The position numbers and the translations under genes are program-made. A stretch of 64,000 bases of DNA from Glandiceps talaboti (taxonomy: Eukaryota > Hemichordata > Enteropneusta > Spengelidae): NCBI RefSeq assembly GCF_964340395.1, contig NC_135554.1, positions 13,752,751 through 13,816,750 of the forward strand, written 5' to 3'. Shown here piece by piece: positions 1 through 12,400 of the stretch (position 1 is the stretch's first letter; the number at the start of each line of letters is the position of its first letter). The notes beneath the pieces were generated by a model. That model was not told the origin of the DNA, did no database searches, and saw only the letters and a program-made list of their open reading frames with translations.

Positions 1-320
1 CATTACAATTAGTACGATCATCTCCACTCACATATAGGGAAAGTCATTATTCTAGCACGGAAATCTGTGCTACCCCGACTGCGTTCATATAAACGTGATG
101 GCGTTATCGTGTCCCCGTGTGCTTTTAGTTCAGACTGGAGCGGTAGAGTTCAGTTAATGAGCAATTGCCCATAGGAACTAACAAATTCCAACTGTCTGTC
201 AATTTGTGATGGATTACTACTGACATGCGTCATTTACCCTTCGCCCAACGGGGGTAGCACAGATTTCTGTGCTAGAATAACGACTTTCACTATACGCGAG
301 TGGAGATGATTGTAGTAATC
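1..320. mobile_element. MITE-like element with about 70-bp terminal inverted repeats
   Basis: The first 76 bases and the reverse complement of about 249-320 are clearly similar, sharing ATCATCTCCACTC, then TTATTCTAGCAC, then GAAATCTGTGCTACCCC. No open frame lies between the arms, as expected for a non-autonomous DNA transposon. Inside each arm TAGCAC(A/G)GAAATCTGTGCTA is itself near-palindromic. The left end coincides with the window edge, so the true terminus and target duplication cannot be judged. Confidence 0.75.
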
Positions 321-1770
321 GCAACGTGTCATATGAACTAGACTAGTATTTCACCCTTGTAGAACTGCTTCAACTGGACCATGTACTACTCTGATCTTGT
401 TTAGTAACTCTTGAGTAATGAATCTGAAAACACTTCAAGGGTTGTGTACAATGTTTATTGTTTGAAAGTTTAACAAAGAATGCTCACTACATTAAGGTGT
501 ATTCCCCTTAATAGAGAGGGTTTGTTTTGGGGGGGGTAGGGGGGTGGAGACAGTTTAATGTTGAGATATGGGACGACATACAGTAGCAGGTGGTTGCTAT
601 ATAACATTCGCACTACATTTTCAATTTCTTCTCCGCAATCAGCCTTTACACTAGCAATAATGTAAGATAGTTACTCTTGTGACTTCACCTCAAAGTTTTT
701 ATGTCTCTCTGTCCACGATTACATCTTCTCTTTTTCTGTTCAAAAAACTTTTCCAAACAAAGGTTGCTGATTTCAACCAAGTTCACACACGCTCCTGGAA
801 ACTCCTAGTAAATGTGATTGTCTCCTGGAAAAGTCATCAACTGAACAATTGACATAACTGTTATAAAGTGACAAATATGCACTCAAAAGTAGGTGTCTTG
901 ACAACTAAAATGTATTTTGCTGGTCAATATTCCTGGAAAATGACCATAGTTGATCTGAATACTCTGGAAAAACAGGAATATTGTTTTACTTTTTAAGTGT
1001 ATGAACCCTATTCACAGTACAAGTCAGCATGCAATTGTAAGCCTTAGAGAAATATTGGTCTTTGAAGTCATGTCATCATCATCTGCTAGAACTTAGAAGA
1101 TTTACTATGAATCAATGTCACTATTCTGATGTCCTGATGCCGTGCAGGAAGAATTATACCAATGTCATTATCATCCAAGTCTGCTGGTGTGAAGATTTAC
1201 TATACGATAATATGAAAAACAGAGTCATAGTTACTGTTCCTATGTCCCAATGGCGTTACAACTGATGTCATTATTAATCTGCAAGGGTGATGAGCCAGGA
1301 ATTAACAGAACTTTTCGGTGTTGTGACCAACTAGAAATTTGTTACTAGCACTTTTCTAATCCTTGTCATCAACAGTTAAGCGTGTACGCAAAGGTCCTGG
1401 AAAGAATCACTCAAAGTCATTGGTCATCTTCAAGAGTCAAGTCGCCATCATCTATTAAAGTTCTGGCTTTGATTTAGAATTTGAGCAAGAGCACTGTGCT
1501 AAGCTTGGTTCAACATTTACAACCAAGCATATACGGGGTGAGATCAATAATTCAATGTATGATAAAAATCTTAATTCTTTTAGTTTGGGGATGAGGATTT
1601 TGAACCATTCTAGTTCTCATCAGACGACACAATTTTACCTCTAATGAAATCTGTTTTTTAGTCCTTTAAATACAAAAACAAATTTAAATGTCATCAAATT
1701 GAGAAATAGTAGAATATTTGCTATAGTAAATGAATGGCTCTAAACATATATTAAAGTCAATAAAAGAGCT
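321..1770. other. Intergenic, no gene seen
   Basis: No convincing exon. A G-rich run lies near 528-545, and several loose TCCTGGAAA motifs at 790-980 resemble the 39-bp repeat in PARS2 intron 9. Confidence 0.5.
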
Positions 1771-1782
1771 ATTTTTTCCTCA

Positions 1783-2420
1783 CTACATACTGGCTTTGTA
1801 TTCATAGCACTACACTCTACTACATACTGGCTTTGTATTCATAGCACTACATACTACTACATACTGGCTTTGTATTCATAGCACTACATACTACTACATA
1901 CTGGCTTTGTGTTCATAGTGCTACATACTACTACATACTGGCTTTGTATTCATAGCACTACATACTACTACATACTGGCTTTGTATTCATAGCACTACAT
2001 ACTGGCTTTGTATTCCTAGCACTACATACTACTACATACTGGCTTTGTATTCCTAGCACTACATACTACTACATACTGGCTTTGCATTCATAGCACTATA
2101 TACTACTATATACTGGCTTTGTATTCATAGCACTACATACTACTACATACTGGCTTTGTGTTCATAGTACTGCATAATACTACATACTGGTTTTGTATTC
2201 CTAGCACTACATACTACTACATACTGGCTTTGTATTCCTAGCACTACATACTACTACATACTGGCTTTGTATTCATAGCACTACATACTACATGTACTAC
2301 ATACTGGCTTTGTATTCATAGCACTACATACTACTACATACTGGCTTTGTATTCATAGCACTACATACTACTACATACTGGCTTTGTATTCATAGCACTA
2401 CATACATACTACATACTGAT
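1783..2420. repeat. 37-bp minisatellite downstream of EIF2B2
   Basis: About 17 head-to-tail units containing TACATACTGGCTTTGTATTC. Spacing of the TGGCTTTGT core is 37 bp over most of the array (for example 1791, 1828, 1865). One unit near 1976-2003 is shortened to 27 bp and another near 2290 is slightly expanded. The array ends about 280 bp beyond the EIF2B2 stop. Confidence 0.92.
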
Positions 2421-2695
2421 TTGAAATTGATTGTTCTGTTTGAAAAAAGTATCAATTTTGCCCAATCAAGTTAGAGTGGGGATGGAGTGGGGTCCGAGGC
2501 CTTACTGAAAGAATTTAGTTTTTTATCCTATATTGAACTATTCATCTCGCCCATTACGTTGATTAGGAATCATTCAGTGTCATGACCATCATCACAGTAG
2601 ATGGGAATCACCACCATTTTAAGCTGAGAGAGACAACATGTAGAACTCTCTCACTTGTACTGTCCCAAGTTGCAATCAATCACGTAACAATATTG

Positions 2696-3436
2696 TTAAG
2701 AATCACTTTCAATGTCATGATCATCAGCATGGTAAAGTTCACTAAGTAGTCGGTATACATACGATGGTGCATTACCACCTCTGAAAAAAAAAAATAGAAA
2801 GAACAAAATGTACAATTACTTTAAAACAACAATAATTAGTAAAAATCAACGGTACTAAGAACATAGAATATGGATATGAGGAAATTGATAGATTGATACA
2901 TGTAATTCAAAATCTATGAAAGGGAAAATTAACTTACATATTTGAAATAAATAAAGTGACTAGTTCTGGTGGGACATAGTCAAAGACTGGATTCTGGATT
3001 TGTAGTCGAGATAAAAGATCACCCTCTGAAAACTTCATGACTGCATTGGGTGTTTCTAATTTGTTAAATGATTTCTGAAAGATAATGGTACAAAAAATGA
3101 GATGTTTGTATCAACACTTTTATAGGAATATTCTGTGTCAGTGTGTGTGTGTGTGTGTGTGTCTGTCTGTATGTCTATCTGTCTGAGTATTTGGTCTTGC
3201 ATGTGATTTTCATTGGCACATCACTTCAAGGTGTGGGCATGTTCAATGTATTTGTATTTGTCTTGCATAGACACAACTGCAATGTATGTGAGTGAGTGTG
3301 TGTCTTACATCTGTTCTTCAGACACATTGTATGTGTATGTATGTATGTTCAATATGCATGTCTGTGTATGTCAATATGCAAGCATGTGTGTAAAGCATGT
3401 GTCTTTGTTTGTCTATGTGATTTTCAAACACTTCAC

Positions 3437-3472
<36 letters not shown>

Positions 3473-6400
3473 GCATGCATGTGTTGTGTCTGTCTTTAAT
3501 GCATGTTCTATGTCTGTGTGTGTCTATGTGTACAACATTGAGTATGTGTGTACTGGTATGTGTATCTGCATGTGAGATGTCTGTATTTGTCTTTTGGTAT
3601 GTGTGTCTATGGCTGTGTATGCCCTAGTCTTGCTGCTAGACGTTCGGGCTTTCTTTCGATGCTATAACTATAAGCGAACGAAGTTCGCATGTGAGGGCCT
3701 GCCCGAACAGTCTAGCGAATGTCATTTTCAGACCGGACATTCCATTGAGATTACATTGAGCGGTGGGTTGGGCCATCTATGCATATATATACTTTAATAT
3801 ATTCAATAACCTATGACCTCGGGGAATCTCTGCATGCAAGTGTTGACAAACACATTTACGTCATTACTATGGCTTATCGGTTTATGGTAATTGTGAGTTT
3901 GATGAGTGTGTAGACGTTGTCATTCACACATTTCAGTTAACGCATTGGTGGTTATTTATACAAGCCCCTCCTTAAGATGAATATGCATGAAAATTTAGCT
4001 ATTGTCCTCTGTTTGTGCTTGTCGCTAATACGATTCTCTGATTGGCAGTTATTTATATCCTGATGACATTCGCTAGACCTCGGATGTTCCATCCTCGATA
4101 GCGTTGTTCGGCTGTGTGTCGTATTTTGTCGGAAGAACATCCGAGGGCTAGCTGATAGACTATGTATGCCCCTACAATGTATGTTTATGTTTGACACTCT
4201 ATGAGTATATATGTGTATTCATGAGTATATTTATGTGTATATGTATGTATGTATCTGTGTCCATGAGCTACCTTTCTAAGTTTAGTCTTGAAAGAAAGCA
4301 AATGCAACCGTTAGTGACTTTGATAAATGTTGTAACAATATTGTCACAAAAAAGAAACACTGGCTGAACCCTACCTGGTCATTGGAAAATGGATACTCAG
4401 GAGATAATTTAAACATTGGTGCACAAACTATGACCTGTAAGGTAGGAAAGAAGAAAATCGGATAAAAATCTGATGGGCAAGTAAACTTGGTTTACTTTAC
4501 TTACACCTATGGTTGTTGTCAGGTGAGTGTTACCTGTTTGTCAACCATCCAATACACAAAGGGGTGAGAGAAGAGTGTATGTATAAAGATGGTTGATAAA
4601 GCAAAAATAGCGTTCTACATGTAATACTAGTAGTAATGACCAACTTGTAACTCTAACTGCTCATGCAGAGGTGCAAAGGACTGTGGGATTATTTGTAGTT
4701 GTAGTAATACCTAATCTAGGGTGATTGAAAGGACACCCTTCCTGCAATGGTCTGGGTAACCAAGACTAGATTATTTGTAGTTGTGGTAACACCTAATTTG
4801 GGGTGACTGGAATGACAGCCTTCCTGCAATGGTCTGGGGAACAAAGACTACATTATCTTGTGTTTAAAAACAATGTGACAGACATTGGTAATTTACAACA
4901 TTACTATGATTTATAACTGTAATGATACCACATTTCCCACAATGCACCAAAGATGAGATTACAAACTTCATACTTACAGGAACTGAATGGTGTTTAGCTG
5001 CTAATGCTATAGCATGTGTACCATTGATAGCTTTCAACCTGTGAAACAGAAATATACCTTATGTTTATAATGACAATTATTATTAGCTGTCTAACCACCC
5101 TTTTCGGTAAAAGAGTTATTGCTGGAAACATTAAGCGAAATCTACATCTGTGAGGACTGTTTTACATACATTTTGTATACCTCATGTTTTAGATCATCTC
5201 ACCATCATACATCAAAGATTCAAATCACATTAATTTCTACTATTCATGTTTGTAGTAAATCCATACATGGTACATCTGATTAGTAGCAGTTGACAATGAT
5301 TAGTTGCAAGGGCTTCAATTTAAACATGGCTGTATTCACTGATAAGGTATAGGAAGCTACGACTTCATCAAAGTGGTTAATATAAAAATGCCTTCAAATA
5401 GTACCTAGAATAGGTTGAGTTCATTGTCATTGATTTGATTTGACCTCTTATATCGCTGATTTGACCTGGAGTGAGTTGATCCATTTGATATGATATGAAA
5501 TGTGATGGCATAGGATATAATGCAATGCAACAATTACATAATACAATACGATATGAAACAGCCAATATCATACAATACAATGAGATATACACAATGCAAT
5601 TATATAATTATTATACAATAAAATATAATACAATACAATATGATACAATGCAATATATGATATGATATAATTACAATATATGATTGATACAATACAATAC
5701 CATTTGATATGATAATTTATGATATACCATACAATATAGGATACGGTGCAATACAATAGTTTATGATGCAATACAATACAATAGGATATGATATGATATG
5801 ATGCAATGTTTTCTAATCTGATCTGAAAGTGAATAATTGTGATACAGTACTAACCCTCCATTGGCCATAACTGTATGTGTACCAATGATAACTTTATTAA
5901 CCCTAGACATCATAGCAAACACAGCTGAGTCTGTAATAACTGTAGTTTCTATTTTAGATTTGGCAAGGCTGGCAGCTAACTGTTGACCCTGCATCAAACA
6001 AAAAAAAAAATAAGTTAAATACAAAGTTTACAACAACAAAAATGATAATATCTGTATAGATGCCAAATAAATATGTTTTGGTGTTAAGAAAGGACGCCCT
6101 CTGGAGGCCTTACCTGATATGAAGGTGCACATTCTGTTACCATAACTTGAAATTTTCGTTTTCTAGCTGCTCCCTGTGAAACACAATGCAGAAATTGAAT
6201 GTCACTGATGAGAAATTTGCTGAAATAAACTTGATATCATATTTGTGTCTTGTTGATATGTGATATCTGATAAAAATTTTCAGCATCAAACTATTTATTT
6301 CTTCATCATTTCAAGTGGACAACAAACAAAATATAGCGACAAATCATAGTGACAAGTAAGATTTTAGGTTGCGTGTGGCTCTAGAATTGTTTTCCCTGAA

Positions 6401-9400
6401 CTCAAAATTTCTTCAAATCTTTCCAAATTTTGAAATATGAAAGCTTGTTTTAGGTCCTTTTCTAGTAATAAAACATTAGGGTTCATCGTCTTGTTTTCAA
6501 GGAAACTGTCAAAGTTTTTTTTTTCAACATTGTGTTAACATAGTATTTGGTGGTTCTAGCCATATTGGATTCTGAAAAAGCTTAGTTTTTGCTACCACTT
6601 CCACTGCTATTTCAAATTTGTTTCACCCCCGATTTGTTTCCGTGATTTCAACTAAGAATGAGTTTGACTTTTCTTGAACCAAGTAATTAACAGCAAATGT
6701 TTAATAAACTTTTTATTTACAAGGTGTATAACTACATTAAAGTGAATGACTTTCTTACCTTAAGAAATGCTTCTACTGTTCTAGATTTTCCCGCCGTCAT
6801 AATGACTTCATTGGAATGGATATGTTCTAGTGCCTGCATGGCAATATTATCAGCACTGACAACAAAAACACAGAAAATACATCATTTACTTTCACTGTAT
6901 GAGGAGAAGTCAGATTATAACATTTGAACCAAGTATGCCACTTCATTGGAATGGCTATGTTCCAGTGCTTGCATGGCTATATTATCAGCACTGACAACAA
7001 AAATACAGAAAATGTATCACTGACGAGTTTCACTGTATGAGAAGTCATAATGTACATAGCATCTGAACCAAGTATGCCATTATATTTAAGATTTCATTGG
7101 AATAAATAAGTTAGTGCCTGCATGGCTATATTACGAGAAATACGTCACTGACTTTCTAGTTGACGATGACGTGGTCATAAAGAAAATGTACTTGTTATGC
7201 ATGTGTCCCTGTTCATAGCATTGCCCTCTAGTCTTCTGATGTGAAGAGATTCTAATTTGCCTGCCTAACCTAGTCCAGTTTTGTTGATGATACTTGTATC
7301 CAATGACATATTTATTTTGTGTGACATGGACTATGATAGCTGATTTGTTGAATATTTTTGGTGCAATGTCTTTGTGTTGTATATCATCTGTATGACCACA
7401 GGGGGCAGCAAGCATGTAACTGATTAATCGAAGTTATATTGCACCACAAAAATTGATCATTCAATCGATCAATCATTCAACCAAATAATAAATCGATCAA
7501 TCAATAAATCAATCGATCGATAAATCAGTTACATGCTCGCTGTCCCCTGTGGTATGACCATGTCATCATCACTACACTACCCCTAGCTGTGAAGCCAACA
7601 AACAGACATTATCACAAAATCCTGTCAACCTGAACAGGCAAAATGTGACTTATACAGTAAGTAATAAGAACCGTTAGTCCTAATTTTCTTACCTGCTATC
7701 TAGTTCTGCAAGAAATTCATTGATGGCTTCAATAACTCTAACCTGTAACACAAAACATGTCAGTTTAATAGATAAATTTCACTTTTGACCATTTTGTCCT
7801 TGTGACATACATAAATTGCAAAACATTAAAAAATGTGTAAATGTTAGTTATTGTACGTACAATACACTTGTTTTTACACTTGTTTACATCTTTTTTCCAA
7901 TTTATTGACTTACAACCAAGGACTTGGTATATGTTATTTCACGTTGTTGAATTTCAATATAATTTGGTACATACATTAACCATAACAAAGCGGATATGTC
8001 CTATAAAAATTTTTGATTTAGCTTACAGTTTTAATGAAAAATTTGCATAATTAATGATTTTAGGTAACTAGGTTGTATCTTAAAAATGCAAGCTTCAAAT
8101 TTCGTATAATATGGTACATATATCAACCATAATATTACACACCTGTCCTATGAAGTTTGTTGCTACAACTTTTACCTTTAATGAGTATTTTGAATAATGA
8201 ACGATATTCAGTAATTAAGCAGTATCATGCACTCTTCAAATTTCGTATAATTTGGCACATATATTAACCTAAGAAAGCACGCTTGTCCAAAAACCAAGCC
8301 TGTTACCATAGTTTTTTTCAAGATTAATGAGTTATTTGCATAATTAGTGATTCCCTTACGGGAGGCATTCACTTTAAATCTGGTTTACTTTTTCAGGAGC
8401 TAGAAGAACACACTTGTATATATACATGTATAGCAATGTGTATTGGTAACTTACACTTTGTGTACAAACAGTAAAATTTTGCATGGTGATAGTTTGAGAT
8501 AAATCCAATTGATTACCTTTAGATTATGACTTGGTATACTAAAATCATCTGTCTGACCCTCTGCCATCAGGAGTTTCTGTGAAAACAAAATTAATGCTAA
8601 ATACAGGATCATTAAAATACAACATTACAGTACATTGTGTAGAATAACAGAAACATCATGGTATGTGAGTGCATAATTTATAATAATAAATAATAATAAT
8701 GTTGTTTTTATATAGCACTTTCCTATGCCGTGCTCAAAGCACTTTACAATTATTACCCCTGGCACGGATCTATAGTGACACAGTGGCCCTTTATACTTCC
8801 TTAACTCCCTAGGAGAATACAATCCATTACAGCCTTTATAAGCGCATAGGATTAAAGCTTTCACATTGCAACCTCTATCCTACCAGGTCCCCAATTTTCA
8901 CCTGTTTGGGTCGACTGATATTGTGAAAGTGTTTATTTCCAAGACAATAGTGTCATTAGAATTTGCAATGTTTGGACAAGTACCAAGTCATGGATTGGTG
9001 TTAGACTTATCTAACAGCTTCTACTTATGCATGTGTGTGTGAGCATGTGAGCGTGTGTGTGCGTGCATCCGTGTGTGCATGCATGCATGCATGCACATAT
9101 GTATGTATGTACTCACATGCAAAGAATCTTGTGGATCTCCTTCTTCTCCTTTACCTCTCTCACTGAAAAAAAACGAGAATGGTTTATCAATATATGAATC
9201 TTTCTAAATGTCATGATGAAGATGAAATGAACGACAATATTCAAATATGACTAATGTAGTAGTTCACATTGCACACCGCTATACCATTTGTATGCAAGTA
9301 ATATAGGTCTTTATCAAACAATGAATGCCTGGCAATGTTACAGGTAAACTACTTGTATGATTAAACCAAAGTTGTTACATGGCAGTTATTGCACCATCCA

Positions 9401-12400
9401 AATGAGGATGCGTTCATTCCTTGTACACAAAGCATGTGATCACACAGTATCATTTTTTTACGGAAATTTACTGTTTCGAATAAACATATCTAATAATATC
9501 AGAGCCCCATTCCAATTGAATTCCAGTGAGAGTACGCATAAGTATTGCACTTATGCTTGCAGTGTTTTCTGCTGCACTTTCACTCGCTAAGCTCATGAAA
9601 GTTCAGCCACAGAGAACACTGCAAGCACTTGTGCAAATACCTCGAGTACTGTATGCCACACTTGCACTTGACTTGTGCATCACAGGGTTCTGTCATATCA
9701 CTTGGTATGTCAATGTTAATCATAATTTTCTTGTCATATCTTAATACGCCTTTCCAAAATTTGCCATGGTGGCACTCTACTTCCTGTCTGTGTGTACCTT
9801 GGGGGTATACATGTACATGTTATAGAATACTAGGTTAATCATAGAGCACTGCTGCTTTCACCGATGTCTGAACAATACGTAAAACATCCCTGATTTACAC
9901 ACTTCTGCAGAATACCAAGGAACAAAGCTCTTAAGAAACGGTACTATGAGATGATGATACCCCCAATTAGAGTGAGGGCGCTGTATTCTCAATTTCCTGT
10001 TTGCAATCTAGAATGGCCTATTACATGACTACAATCTACATACCTTGCATATTCTTCCCTGATTATCTTCAGTACTCTCCTAACCATATTTCCTACAATA
10101 GCTTCAGATGGCTGTGCATCCATGATACGTCTTCCTTCTCTTCGTATAATCGTCATCAGTTCCCCGGCATGCGACCATCTTGTCTGTGCCACCAATCGTC
10201 TTAAAATATCCACTGACTTGTACGCAATCTCATACGAACCAATCGCTTGTCTAGAGTCAAAATTTTAAAAAGAGAAAATTCTGAAATATTGTGACCTGGT
10301 TACTTTGTCTTTACACAGCACCTTTACCAATTAGTTGTCTCAAATTTTTTATACCATGCGCAAGCAAACAGAAAATATGGAATTTACACCCTGGTCAGTG
10401 TATATCACACCGCATGCGTCTATGTTATTGGCTTTGTTTAGCACAAAATTGGAGTCTAAATTTTCGAAATTTCCATATTTTTTATTTTTTTCTCCAACAT
10501 TTTCTTCACTCAGCTGGAAAATAGTCATATACAGGTTTTGTCGTTACTCGTCTTTGACTCATAGTGACAAAGCCCCTTATGTCACTCATATTTCCCCAGT
10601 TGAACAATGAAAAGTATTGATATATAGTATCGAATAGTGTTATATTTGTTTGACCTCAACATTTAAGTCTGTTTTTTCAGTTTTTTAAAACATTTCAGAA
10701 AACCACTCTCATTGAGTCCAAACCACACACACACACTTGATGTGGCTAAATTGAAACATGACATAAACCAACATGCAATTAACTATGGCTTTGCACCAAG
10801 TGATAACCTTCTTAAAGACAGTGCAATGTATGATACTTTCACCTGAAAAATGCATACCCCATTTTAAACCAATGGCAGAACAATTGAACACAAATGGCAG
10901 CATGCCTGTCTTTAGTCAAACATGGAAAAAAAAATATGAAGTATCCTTTCCAATGCCCCATCCACCCCTCACATCCCATCCAACCTTCTAATCCCTCATC
11001 CAACCCCTATATCCCATGTAATCTCTATCCACCTCCTCCTATCTCCATTTAACCTGATTCCTCCCCTCCTCTCCCAACCACCCCATCCCCACCCCACCCA
11101 CATGTATCCTTACCCTGCCCCCTCTCATCCCCAGCAAACCTTGTAATTCCTCCCATCCCCCACCCAACCCCATCCCATCCCACCGTCCCTATCCCCATCC
11201 AACCCATCCCCACCTTTTAAGTTCTATTCTTCTCCTCGATCTGTTTTAGAGTCGCATTAAGTTAGTGTGAATCTATTAATTACACGTTCAGTGAAACTCT
11301 GCACACAATTAATTAATTCATGATGTGCTAATCACACAGCTGGCATGACTTTTTAAACACATGACTTCATGTACATAAGTACTGCAAAATTCCAAATTGA
11401 AACCACAGCTAGAATTTTTTTTTAATATCACGCACACTTTACTGTATAAATCTAAAAGTGAAACATGTCTTTGACTGGGTACAGTATCTCATAACAGCTT
11501 GATATTTGGCAGAATACTTTTTTAGTATTGTTTGTATACAAAATAGCTTATTCTGGCTGTACCACTTGAAAGTGTTTTCCACAGAATTTTTTCACAAGCG
11601 GACTCAGTCTCTGGTTAAACCCTCTGTAGTTGCTGGTTGGAGACTAGGATAGGAAATTTTGGGGGTTTAGTGGCTGTTATATTATTTTTGCATACAATGC
11701 TGTGATTAGGAATATAATTAAAAATCTTATCATGTGGAACACTAGATGCTCAGAAATTCCAAAGGAGCTTGATGCCCTTGTTAACTTTCGTCCATGGAGA
11801 TGTAGTCATGTTGGAGCACCCTTACATATAGGCCAACCACTGTAGGAGTAAGGCAATTAAGAGCTTAGCAAATCAGAGCTGCGATGTACATTTAATGTAC
11901 ATATATTTCACAGTCTAGTGAGACTCAGATTTGCTTGAATATATGCCATTGATATCATGTATAACCACCAAGCATTATTTTGCTTTCAAAATGTTTCAGT
12001 GCCCAACAAAATTGTAAACATACTACTTGTGGAGCTGGCACAGAATAGTATTTTTTCACATATTACCCAAAGGGATAAATCATAACATTGGCCATTTACC
12101 AACTGCATGTACAGAGCGATTTGATACACTGAATTGTATGTGAAATTTTAGAAGCGTTTTCATAACTAGAACTTAGAAGACAACTTGCAAAGTGCTGTGA
12201 AAGAAACCCAATTATGCAGTTTTGGAATTTTACAGAACTTGTCATTTCAATTTTATTAAAATCTGATAGTGACACTAAAATTATATCCAAGCAAATATAA
12301 TTCATATTTTTTTAATGTTTTTAAAAGCCATGAATTGTGAAATTAGAATGTACCACACCCAGGATGGTGTTAGATGAAAACCGAGTCACATAATTTGGTA

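Noticed and set aside
1783-2420. Possible CRISPR-like array
   Set aside because: The 37-bp units are continuous head-to-tail repeats with no unique spacers, in an animal genome.
8683-8930. tRNA-derived SINE
   Set aside because: The shared block with 12505 is clear, but I could not find A/B boxes or a tRNA-like head, so only a dispersed repeat is claimed.
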